The translations under genes and the position numbers were made by a program. This document shows, one piece after another, positions 1-5,928 of a stretch of 33,151 nucleotides of DNA. The stretch lies in contig JAUXWH010000111.1 in NCBI GenBank assembly GCA_030681365.1, forward strand, positions 1 to 33,151, in the 5' to 3' direction. The notes beneath the pieces are model-generated. The model saw only the letters and a program-made list of their open reading frames with translations, searched no databases and was not told the DNA's origin. The DNA is from Bradyrhizobium sp. (lineage in GTDB: Bacteria > Pseudomonadota > Alphaproteobacteria > Rhizobiales > Xanthobacteraceae). The first letter of the stretch is position 1. Each line of letters opens with the position of its first letter.

Positions 1-618
1 GAGCCGAACGGCCCGGTGCAGGGCAATGACAGCATCAAGTTCGCGACCTCGATCCTCGACTACGTGTTCCGCGAACTTGCGGTCAGCTACATGGGCCGCG
101 TCGACCTCGCCCATGTCGACCCCTCCGAAACCAATTTCGACGCCATGGGCAAGGGCGTCGAGGAAGGCAAGGCGCCGGAGCAGCCCAGCAACAAGTACCT
201 CTCGAAGGGCCTGACCCGCTCGCGCACCGACAACCTCGTGGTGATGCGCGGCTCTTCACCCTCCCCCCTTGGTGGGGAGGGTGGCGCACGCGGTGCGCCG
301 GGTGGGGGGGCACCAAACATCACCTCGATGGCCGGCCACGGCCCCACCAGCCGCGTCAGCGACGCACTCGAAGGCGCGGTGGCATTGAAGCAGGAAGCCC
401 AGCACGATCTGTCGCCGACGGAAAAGCTGGAAGCCCTGCAATGGAGCAAGGCCGGCGCTGCCGCCCAGGCCGCACCGTCAAAAGCCGAACGCCGCATGGA
501 AGCCAAGGCCAAAGGCTACGAAGGCGAGATGTGCGGCGAATGCGGGAATTTCACGCTGGTGCGGAATGGCACCTGCATGAAGTGCGATACGTGCGGAAGT
601 ACGACGGGGTGTTCGTGA
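1..618 (+). CDS. nrdJ: Vitamin B12-dependent (class II) ribonucleotide reductase, C-terminal part
   Basis: This is the 3' end of the adenosylcobalamin-dependent ribonucleotide reductase, which makes deoxyribonucleotides in the cytoplasm. The frame is open from base 1, so the gene begins outside the window. The last ~28 residues form the cysteine-rich tail of long class II enzymes: [15 protein letters not shown], then [11 protein letters not shown], combining a zinc-ribbon-like pair of CxxC motifs with the terminal thiols that re-reduce the active site. Upstream is a conserved stretch ([17 protein letters not shown]). Odd point: the linker contains a Gly/Pro-rich segment (about [18 protein letters not shown]) encoded by two adjacent perfect DNA hairpins at 257-299, which looks like an intergenic repeat inserted in frame. 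The stop codon overlaps the Shine-Dalgarno of the next gene. Identity is very secure; the insertion reading is inference. Confidence 0.95.
   Translation, partial: EPNGPVQGNDSIKFATSILDYVFRELAVSYMGRVDLAHVDPSETNFDAMGKGVEEGKAPEQPSNKYLSKGLTRSRTDNLVVMRGSSPSPLGGEGGARGAPGGGAPNITSMAGHGPTSRVSDALEGAVALKQEAQHDLSPTEKLEALQWSKAGAAAQAAPSKAERRMEAKAKGYEGEMCGECGNFTLVRNGTCMKCDTCGSTTGCS
257..310. repeat. Palindromic repeat element inside the nrdJ coding sequence
   Basis: Two perfect stems lie back to back. CACCCTCCCC at 257-266 pairs with GGGGAGGGTG at 274-283, and GGCGCAC at 283-289 pairs with GTGCGCC at 293-299. A G-rich tail follows to 310. The composition matches the CCCTCCCC/GGGGAGGG hairpins that I recall as common intergenic repeats in Bradyrhizobium. 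Here it is read in frame as a low-complexity Gly/Pro/Ala linker. Confidence 0.7.
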
Positions 619-630
619 GGAAAACCTTCT

Positions 631-949
631 ATGACCCAGAATTTTTTTAACACTGCAGGGCAATGGATTGCTTTTCGTCGCAATCCTAACGACAAGTATT
701 TGTTCGACAAGAATGGAAAGTGGGTGGGTTGGTTTCCGTGGGAAGATGGCGACGCTGTCGATACGAGCCGGCCGATATCTTGGCACAGTCGTTAGAAACC
801 GGCTTGTAGCAATAAGCTCACGCCCGTATCGCGGATATCCGGGCTACCCTGGATATCCAGGATACCCCGGTTACCCTGGATATCCAGGGTACGCCGGATA
901 TTCTGGATACATTCCCGGAGCAAAGGATATTGACTCACTCAAAGTGTAG
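631..949 (+). pseudogene. 4-fold beta flower protein gene with a +1 frameshift
   Basis: The ATG at 631 follows the nrdJ stop by 12 bp, with a GAGGA Shine-Dalgarno overlapping that stop. The first frame reads an N-terminal domain (GQWIAFRRNPNDKYLFDKNG, KWVGWFPWEDGDAVDTS) and stops at 795. The rest of the family pattern (GRYLGTVVRNRLVAI) continues in the next frame and ends at 949. Dropping one C at 768/769 joins the two parts as VDTS-GRYLG, giving a protein of about 105 residues. I recognise this as the small 4-fold beta flower family; its biochemical role is unknown to me. The C-terminal part holds about eight Gly-Tyr-Pro-like units before a short tail. It may be a true pseudogene, a sequencing error in a short C run, or a programmed frameshift. 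The base composition is lower in GC than nrdJ, suggesting transfer. Confidence 0.7.
833..910 (+). repeat. Tandem 9-bp repeat encoding Gly-Tyr-Pro units
   Basis: About eight and a half tandem copies of a 9-bp unit near GGATATCCN / GGNTACCCN lie in the 3' half of the 4-fold beta flower gene. They encode (Gly-Tyr-Pro)n, decaying to Gly-Tyr-Ala and Gly-Tyr-Ser at the end. Third-position variation between units shows the array is not freshly duplicated. Units alternate between TATCC and TACCC, so 18-bp periodicity is also visible. Confidence 0.85.
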
Positions 950-1034
950 GCGGTTCGACCAATTGAGCCCAGCTAAGCAACTTGAGCGCAAGACGAGATA
1001 AGATCAAATAGGACGACGAAGGGGGGCCTACAAA

Positions 1035-1256
1035 ATGTCTTCAAATTACTGGACGACAAAACGATCCGATGGTTGGGCGGTAAAAAAAGAAGGAGCTGCA
1101 CGTGCTTCTTCTGTACATGACACCCAATCGGACGCATGGAGTGAAGCTCGCCGCCTCGCTCGTGGTGCTGGTGGGGAGGCATTGCTCAAGGGTAACGACG
1201 GAAAAATCAGAGCTCGAAATACATACGGCAAGGACCCCTTCCCGCCGAAAGGTTGA
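1035..1256 (+). CDS. DUF2188 domain protein
   Basis: This is a 73-residue protein matching the small DUF2188 family: an aromatic N-terminal strand (NYWTTKRSDGWAVKKEG), the core ASSVHDTQSDAWSEARRLA, the GGEALLKGNDGKI strand-turn, and the closing ARNTYGKDPFPPKG, which is characteristic. The family has an HPF-like small alpha/beta fold; no activity is established that I know of. The ATG at 1035 is preceded by a G-rich Shine-Dalgarno (GAAGGGGGG). It belongs to the AT-richer island and ends 4 bp before the likely TTG start of the HAD gene, so the two are probably translationally coupled. It lies 85 bp after the frameshifted beta flower gene. Confidence 0.85.
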   Translation: MSSNYWTTKRSDGWAVKKEGAARASSVHDTQSDAWSEARRLARGAGGEALLKGNDGKIRARNTYGKDPFPPKG

Positions 1257-1260
1257 GCAC

Positions 1261-2097
1261 TTGCGCAAGGCGCTTATCCCATTTGCTATATGCTATGATT
1301 TTGATGGTACGCTTGCTCCAGGCAACATGCAGGAGCGAGACTTCATTCCATCCATAGGGATGACCACTAGATCATTTTGGAATGAAGTTGGCCGTCGATG
1401 CCAACACCACAACGCAGATAATATTTTGATCTACATGGGCCTTATGCTCGAGAAAGCAAAAGCAGCCCATGTGCCAGTGAGGCGTCGCGACTTTAGCGAC
1501 TACGGAAAGAGTCTGAAGTTATTTAACGGCGTAGAGGATTGGTTTGGAAGAATTACGACATATGGAAAGCTAGGTGGGCTGCGCGTTAGTCACCACATTA
1601 TCTCTTCCGGGATAAGAGAAATGATTATGGGAACGCCAATTAGAAAATATTTCAAGGACATCTATGCGTCGTCATATTGCTACGACCATCACGGCGTCGC
1701 TGAGTGGCCGGCGCTGGCTTTGAATTACACGACCAAAACGCAGTATTTATTCCGGATCAACAAAGGCGCTCATGACGTTTATGATCATAATCGTGTAAAT
1801 CAATACATCCCGCCGGATGAACGACCTGTTCCGTTCAGGAATATGGTTTTTATTGGCGATGGCGAAACTGACATACCCTGTTTCCGATTGGTCAAGGAGC
1901 AAGGTGGCCATTCCATCGCGGTATTTCGACCACACACTCGTGCCGCCAAATCGCGATCGAAAAAAATTATGGCTGATGGGCGCGTGAACTTCCTCGCCCC
2001 GGCTGACTATTCTGACGGCAAGCCGATCGACCTTCTGGTGAAGGCGATTATGGAGAAAGTTGCTGCCACAGAACACCTGCGAAGATTTACGTCATAA
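1261..2097 (+). CDS. HAD-family hydrolase (phosphatase-like)
   Basis: This is a 278-residue haloacid dehalogenase superfamily protein, probably a cytoplasmic phosphatase of unknown substrate. Motif I is DFDGTL, with the nucleophile Asp13 and the acid/base Asp15. Motif II is the serine in HHIISSG. A conserved lysine lies in the RVNF region area. Motif IV is IGDGETDIPC, whose aspartates bind magnesium. Between motifs I and II is a helical cap. Start choice: the open frame runs further upstream inside the DUF2188 gene, but family N-termini begin just before the FAICYDFDG strand. The TTG at 1261 has AAAGG 7-8 bp upstream, whereas the first ATG (about 1327) would remove motif I. The whole protein resembles a conserved HAD family that I recall from scattered bacterial genomes. 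Codon usage is AT-richer than in flanking core genes. Fold is certain, substrate unknown. Confidence 0.85.
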   Translation: MRKALIPFAICYDFDGTLAPGNMQERDFIPSIGMTTRSFWNEVGRRCQHHNADNILIYMGLMLEKAKAAHVPVRRRDFSDYGKSLKLFNGVEDWFGRITTYGKLGGLRVSHHIISSGIREMIMGTPIRKYFKDIYASSYCYDHHGVAEWPALALNYTTKTQYLFRINKGAHDVYDHNRVNQYIPPDERPVPFRNMVFIGDGETDIPCFRLVKEQGGHSIAVFRPHTRAAKSRSKKIMADGRVNFLAPADYSDGKPIDLLVKAIMEKVAATEHLRRFTS

Positions 2098-2098
2098 A

Positions 2099-2110
2099 AG
2101 CTCGTAGGGC
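2099..2110. repeat. CGTAGGG-type repeat remnant after the HAD gene
   Basis: AGCTCGTAGGGC occurs directly after the HAD stop codon. The identical 12 bp occur again at 4328-4339, overlapping the stop of the Ntn-hydrolase gene. It is the head of the CGTAGGGCGGATT repeat family found in fuller form at 4328-4429. The two copies are direct repeats bracketing the PIN-like and Ntn genes. Confidence 0.7.
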
Positions 2111-2159
2111 AGAACAGACCAACGTAATCTCGCGGCAGCGTGAGTGCTTGGAAGTCTCA

Positions 2160-3395
2160 ATGACTAATGCGCAAAGCCTCCTGGTTCAGCTCTGCACGTT
2201 GCCCAAAATCGTCTATTTGGACAGCTCCGACTTCTCCGACCTGTCCGCAGCCGAATCGAATCTCTCCAACGACAGCCGAACCGTGCTTGCTGCTCTTCGA
2301 GCCAGCGTCGCCAACGGTACGGCAAAATGCCTACTTTCAGGGATTCATCTATCGGAGGCAGTACATGCCACCGACAATCCCCTTCATAAGCAAGCTGCAG
2401 TTCGTCGCGCATCTCTCATGCAAGAACTCTGCTGTCATAATTTCGTGCGCCTGCCTCACGAGGTCATGCGCCTTGAGCTTGAGAAGGCAATAAGCGGCCG
2501 ATCCGACGGAAGGCTTTCGGAAGAAGAACTGTTCTCGGCCAAGTCAGAATGGTTTGGCTTGTCAATAACTCCACAGCTCAATCGGAGACGGGGCCTAGCG
2601 ACCGCCGAACTAGAGAAGCAAATTGCTCATTTCCCGAGGAATAAAAGACGAAAGCTCAAGTCGGAATGGCGACTTTCCAACGAGAGTGGCCGAGCACGAT
2701 GGAGGAGCCTGCTGCAACGCAACCAAGCGCCACAGGAATTTCCCTTCAATCTACTCAGCAATCAGTTTGTAATGGACTGGCTCGTTGGAGACCGGTCAGA
2801 TGATGATTTTCATGCGCGCTTGATCGAAATCCTCAATGACCCGAAGGGCTTGGTAGAATGTGTCTTGGATCTCACCGACGAACGAGACACAATTTATGGA
2901 TTGCTGAGGAATCAAGGCGTGCAAATTTTCTCGAGCATCGAGGCAAGCCTTCAATCAGTTCTCGAGGCAGCCGGTGGCTTGATAGACCTAGGCCACAACG
3001 AAGCGGTAGCGAAGGCGCTTCGTCAGGCAATACAACCAACAGAGCTTCGACGAACGTTGGTATCTCAGTTAGCAGAAACATCCGTAGAAAACTTCGATGA
3101 CAGAGAAATCAGTCGCCTCATTGCGACTTGCCCTTCGGTGTCGGTCTTTCTGAATATGTATGTTGCCTATGCTCACTCGGTGGTCGAATCCAATCTACAA
3201 CGATGGCGCTCGGGGAAGAGATCGGTTGTAGCGCGCGAGCCGAGCGATTTCGGTGATATGATGCACGCCGTTTATGCGCCCTACTGCGACATGTTCAGGT
3301 GCGACGCATATTTCGCCTCTCTCTTGAAGCAAGATGCAAATATCAAACATCGAGTAGTGGACCGCAGAAAACTTTGCAGCTTGTATAGCCCGTAG
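2160..3395 (+). CDS. Large PIN-like domain protein, putative nuclease
   Basis: This is a 411-residue protein with a split PIN-like active-site pattern. The N-terminal strand is IVYLDSSDFSDLS with Asp21, and the following strand/helix is LLSGIHLSEAVH with Glu66. Near the C-terminus is DFGDMMHAVYAPYCDMFRCD, giving Asp366, Asp377 and Asp382. That is the usual order of acidic residues (D, E, D, D) of PIN-fold metal-dependent RNases. Between them lies an insertion of almost 300 mostly helical residues with a basic patch (PRNKRRKLK), much longer than in toxin PIN proteins. Start: ATG 2160 has GGAAG about 6 bp upstream; an in-frame TTG at 2148 would add four residues. It sits 112 bp before the Ntn-hydrolase gene, and its last codons run into a dispersed repeat. 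RNase activity is inferred from fold only; a defence or stress role is inference from context. Confidence 0.7.
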   Translation: MTNAQSLLVQLCTLPKIVYLDSSDFSDLSAAESNLSNDSRTVLAALRASVANGTAKCLLSGIHLSEAVHATDNPLHKQAAVRRASLMQELCCHNFVRLPHEVMRLELEKAISGRSDGRLSEEELFSAKSEWFGLSITPQLNRRRGLATAELEKQIAHFPRNKRRKLKSEWRLSNESGRARWRSLLQRNQAPQEFPFNLLSNQFVMDWLVGDRSDDDFHARLIEILNDPKGLVECVLDLTDERDTIYGLLRNQGVQIFSSIEASLQSVLEAAGGLIDLGHNEAVAKALRQAIQPTELRRTLVSQLAETSVENFDDREISRLIATCPSVSVFLNMYVAYAHSVVESNLQRWRSGKRSVVAREPSDFGDMMHAVYAPYCDMFRCDAYFASLLKQDANIKHRVVDRRKLCSLYSP

Positions 3396-3400
3396 GATGG
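3386..3400. repeat. CGTAGGATGG repeat at the PIN/Ntn boundary
   Basis: TAGCCCGTAGGATGG occurs here, overlapping the last codons and stop of the PIN-like gene. Its exact reverse complement lies at 4415-4429, so a perfect 15-bp inverted repeat brackets the Ntn-hydrolase gene. The following bases resemble the rest of the dispersed repeat family (AGCGAAGAACCCCATC). Confidence 0.75.
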
Positions 3401-3424
3401 AGCGAAGAACCCCATCACTTGGGG

Positions 3425-3511
3425 ATGACGGAAGAAGCAAGTTTCGATCAAATATCAGATTTCGTCCATCTTCTTCTCTTGAAAGATAATCGTTCGGAGT
3501 TATTTGGATGA
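3425..3511 (+). CDS. Possible 28-residue leader peptide overlapping the Ntn-hydrolase start
   Basis: ATG at 3425 opens a 28-codon frame (MTEEASFDQISDFVHLLLLK then DNRSELFG) whose TGA overlaps the next gene's ATG as ATGA. This is the usual geometry of translational coupling. The composition is protein-like, but no good Shine-Dalgarno precedes it; only GGGG directly abuts the ATG. It may be a leader, a small subunit, or chance. I do not recognise the peptide. Confidence 0.25.
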   Translation: MTEEASFDQISDFVHLLLLKDNRSELFG

Positions 3512-4329
3512 CTACACTCATCTCGTGGGCCTCGTATAAAGCTGGCCAAGCCACGAGACCAAACTCGATATATATTGCAAGTGACAGCCGCATCACCTGG
3601 GGCTCCCACACGACCTACTGGGACGGTGGTCGAAAGGTATTCACGTGTCGAGTTGAACCACACATGTTTGGCTACTGCGGCGACGTTGTTTTTCCGAGCT
3701 TGGTACTCGCCCAAATAGTGTCCGCTATAGACAACGGGGTCCTTTTTGAAAGCAAGGCCAGCGCCGAAGAGAAACATGAGGTCGTATTCACGTCTCTGAG
3801 AAGATCTTTTGAGCGGCGGCGTGACACGCCGGACCAAGACTTCTCCATTCTGCATGCTCTACGGATAGGCGAGAATGCAGGGCGAAGCTTCGCGGTCTGG
3901 CAAGTTTCGTATCAATGCAAGCGAAAAGAATGGAAAAGTACATCTATGCCAATTCCGGCGACAACAGGCCTCATCGCCGTGCTGGGCACCGGTAAAACGT
4001 CGGTAAAGAAGCACATTGACCGCTGGACGGGATCGGATGTTGGCGCGAGGAGCAGTGCGTTCTTTTCAGGTTTTTGCGATGCATTATTCTCTGCTGAAGA
4101 CAAGTATTCTGGCGGAATGCCGCAGATCGGCGCTCTTAATCCCGGCAGCCACGCTCAAATTGTCGGCTTCATAGATGATGATGCACACTATTTGCATGGC
4201 CTAGAGGTGCTTCCTATGAGGACACTTCACCGAGTCAAATGGTGCGACCGTCATTTTCAAAATATAAACCCTTCAACTCTGGAGCGGAATACAAAGGCCA
4301 GGCGATTGAAGCGCCCGTCAGGGCTTTAG
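3508..4329 (+). CDS. Proteasome-like Ntn-hydrolase, putative threonine peptidase
   Basis: This 273-residue protein has the layout of HslV/proteasome beta-type N-terminal nucleophile hydrolases. The N-terminus is MTTLISW, so removal of Met would expose Thr2 as nucleophile. Asp26 lies in IYIASDSRITWG and Lys43 in WDGGRKVF, matching the Asp17/Lys33 pair of the proteasome with about the same Asp-Lys spacing. Then comes FGYCGDVVFPSLVLAQI, equivalent to the conserved G-x-x-G-x-x-A/D turn and helix, and later VLGTGKTSVKK in the position of the family's GSG loop. The start is well supported: GGAG sits 8 bp before ATG 3508. It is larger than HslV (about 175 residues), and no HslU-like ATPase is nearby. 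I recall relatives annotated only as hypothetical or proteasome-like proteins. Self-processing and peptidase activity are inference. It is last in the island and bracketed by inverted repeat copies. Confidence 0.7.
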   Translation: MTTLISWASYKAGQATRPNSIYIASDSRITWGSHTTYWDGGRKVFTCRVEPHMFGYCGDVVFPSLVLAQIVSAIDNGVLFESKASAEEKHEVVFTSLRRSFERRRDTPDQDFSILHALRIGENAGRSFAVWQVSYQCKRKEWKSTSMPIPATTGLIAVLGTGKTSVKKHIDRWTGSDVGARSSAFFSGFCDALFSAEDKYSGGMPQIGALNPGSHAQIVGFIDDDAHYLHGLEVLPMRTLHRVKWCDRHFQNINPSTLERNTKARRLKRPSGL

Positions 4330-4429
4330 CTCGTAGGGCGGATTGAAGCCGAAGGCGTAATCCGCCATTGCGACGAGGGTACCGGCGGATCATGATCCGC
4401 CCTACGGGCTCAATCCATCCTACGGGCTA
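4328..4429. repeat. Dispersed CGTAGGGCGGATT inverted-repeat element
   Basis: A mosaic of inverted segments: AGCTCGTAGGGCGGATT at the left, GTAATCCGCC in the middle, GGCGGATCATGATCCGCC as an internal palindrome with CCTACGGGCT following, and CCATCCTACGGGCTA at the right end. I recall this type of GTAGGGCGGATT element as an intergenic repeat typical of Bradyrhizobium. It sits between the convergent ends of the Ntn gene and the NAD(P)-binding protein, and may terminate both. Confidence 0.75.
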
Positions 4430-5104
4430 TTTCAACGCACGAGACCTCTGCCTCATCGCCCCATTCTCGAGATACACAACCCCATCCGTCGCCGAGCTGC
4501 TGACGAACTCAGCAACAAAAGCCCGCCCGATATCGTCCTGCTCGATCGCGCCAAAACGTCCCGGAATCAGACGCCCCAGCCAGGCGATATAGCCCGGCGT
4601 GTGGGCATTGCCTGCGATAATCCCCGGCTGAAAAATCGCGAGGTGCTGGAAGCCGATCGCTTTGACTGTGTCTTCTTTCATCCCCATGATCCGCACGTAG
4701 CGAAACCTGCTTTTCGCGGTGCTTCCCACGGCCGACAGCAGAGCAAACCGGGTGATGCCGCCGGCGTGGCAACCGCGGGCAAAGCCGCCGACCACGCCGA
4801 TTTCGAGGGCCTTCAATTCCTCCTCGCTCCACTGCAGGCTGCCTTTGCCGACGCCGACACAGGATGCCCCGTGGACGGGATCGCCCTGCGCAACCATGTC
4901 CTGCGCAAGCCTGATCACTTCTGCCGGAAACTGCGCGGCCGCCGTATCGAGGATCACCTGCCGCACACGGGGTTCGGCGATCAGGTCAACCGCCCGGCGA
5001 TTGACCATCACGATTTCAGCACACGACGGCTCCGCCACCAGCGCCCGCACCACCGCGGCCCCCACCTGCCCCGTGCCGCCGATGATCAAGACACGAAATG
5101 CCAT
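4427..5104 (-). CDS. NAD(P)-binding atypical short-chain dehydrogenase-like protein
   Basis: This is a 225-residue Rossmann-fold protein. The N-terminus FRVLIIGGTGQVGAAVVRAL carries the GGTGxxG dinucleotide motif in the first ten residues. The following VMVNRR gives an arginine after strand 2, favouring NADP. RFALLSAVGS is the usual strand with serine, and the later QPGIIAG matches the NAD(P)H-binding HTATIP2/YwnB-like group. Proteins of this group often lack the classical Tyr-x-x-x-Lys, as here; substrate and reaction are unknown. The start ATG (5104) is followed directly by the glycine-rich strand, the normal N-terminus for the family. It is divergent from the toxin-antitoxin pair and convergent with the island's last gene. 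Composition is back to the high-GC host type. Confidence 0.85.
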   Translation of the reverse strand: MAFRVLIIGGTGQVGAAVVRALVAEPSCAEIVMVNRRAVDLIAEPRVRQVILDTAAAQFPAEVIRLAQDMVAQGDPVHGASCVGVGKGSLQWSEEELKALEIGVVGGFARGCHAGGITRFALLSAVGSTAKSRFRYVRIMGMKEDTVKAIGFQHLAIFQPGIIAGNAHTPGYIAWLGRLIPGRFGAIEQDDIGRAFVAEFVSSSATDGVVYLENGAMRQRSRALK

Positions 5105-5191
5105 TTTGGCCCCTTCTTATTATTCAGCGCGTGGGACGGATTACCCTACGCAAGCTGGCCGACTGCCCGAAATCATGATACATTCCCACCC

Positions 5192-5425
5192 ATGAAGACA
5201 AAGCAACTGACCGATGCCCTGGAACGTGTCGAGGCTTGGCCGCCGCATGTCCAGAACGAGCTTGCCGAGTTCGCCCTTGAACTCGACGCCGGGCTGAAGG
5301 ACGGCGAATACCAGCCGACGTTGGAAGAGCTGGCCGGCATCGATCGCGGCCTGCGTGCTGCGGCGGAGGGCCGGTTCGCGACCGATCAGCAGGTTGAAGC
5401 CGCCCTCGCTAAATTCCGCGGCTGA
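5192..5425 (+). CDS. Antitoxin of a ParE-type toxin-antitoxin pair
   Basis: This 77-residue acidic protein (MKTKQLTDALERVEAWPPHVQ...) is mostly helical with a C-terminal segment (QQVEAALAKF) that would wrap the toxin. I recall similar short proteins preceding RelE/ParE toxins in Rhizobiales. The TGA stop overlaps the toxin start as TGATG, showing translational coupling in the usual antitoxin-first order. No obvious helix-turn-helix motif is seen, so DNA binding and autoregulation are assumed from the class only. A clear upstream Shine-Dalgarno is lacking. The assignment rests largely on its partner. Confidence 0.75.
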   Translation: MKTKQLTDALERVEAWPPHVQNELAEFALELDAGLKDGEYQPTLEELAGIDRGLRAAAEGRFATDQQVEAALAKFRG

Positions 5426-5718
5426 TGAAGGTCGTCTACACCGAGGATGCCCTCAGGGATCTCGGTGAAATCGCCGACTGGCTTGTCCTTCACTATCCAA
5501 CGGTAGCGCCAGCCGTCGAGCGGCGCATTCGTGCCGTCGTCGCACACATCGCCCGATGGCCCCAGAGTTCACGCCGTGCTGCGGGACGTCCCGGCGTTCG
5601 CGTGGCGCCGCTGGGCCGGTATCCCTACAAGATTTTCTATCGGGTCATGGGCGAAACGATCGAGATCCTCCACATCCATCACGCCGCGCGTCAATCCTGG
5701 GATGATCCGCGTTCGTAA
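5425..5718 (+). CDS. parE: RelE/ParE-family toxin
   Basis: This is a 97-residue toxin of the RelE/ParE superfamily. Diagnostic parts are the N-terminal strand and helix (VVYTEDALRDLGEIADWL), the central RIRAVVAHIARWPQSSRR, then GVRVAPLGRYPYKIFYRVMGETIEILHIHHAAR with the family's terminal R-x-x-x-W (ARQSWDD). This C-terminal pattern favours ParE, which targets gyrase, over the ribosome-dependent RelE, but sequence alone does not settle the target. The ATG overlaps the antitoxin stop by one base. The pair stands alone between the NAD(P)-binding gene and a repeat, and composition is host-like. Confidence 0.88.
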   Translation: MKVVYTEDALRDLGEIADWLVLHYPTVAPAVERRIRAVVAHIARWPQSSRRAAGRPGVRVAPLGRYPYKIFYRVMGETIEILHIHHAARQSWDDPRS

Positions 5719-5782
5719 GGCGTTCCGCCGTGGTTCCTGTGGTGGTCTATATCGCGTCCGGTCCTCACGGTAACCCAATTAC

Positions 5783-5925
5783 CGCTGTCCCTGCGAACGC
5801 AGGACCCATAACCACAGGTGTTGGTTGTTGAGGAAGGTCTCGACCTTCAGTGCTTGAGCCGAGAGTACACGTCGTTTGGGTCCCTGCGCCCCGTGCGCAA
5901 TTGCGCACTAGGCAGGGACGACGAG
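5783..5925. repeat. Dispersed repeat with CCCTGCGAACGCAGG / CAGGGACGAC ends
   Basis: The segment opens with GTCCCTGCGAACGCAGGACC, followed by CATAACCACAGGTGTT, and closes with GGGTCCCTGCG, a GTGCGCAATTGCGCAC palindrome and GGCAGGGACGACGA. This arrangement corresponds to an intergenic repeat that I recall from Bradyrhizobium genomes. It fills most of the gap between the toxin gene and the tricarboxylate receptor gene; no coding sequence is credible here. Confidence 0.65.
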
Positions 5926-5928
5926 GGT

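Noticed and set aside
833..910. Short tandem repeat considered as a CRISPR array
   Set aside because: Units are 9 bp without spacers and are in frame in a coding sequence.
2148..2159. TTG at 2148 as start of the PIN-like gene
   Set aside because: ATG 2160 has GGAAG at proper distance; the TTG overlaps that ribosome-binding site.
5531..5773. Alternative plus-strand frame overlapping the ParE toxin
   Set aside because: It is a shadow of the toxin gene, which has full family motifs and a coupled start.
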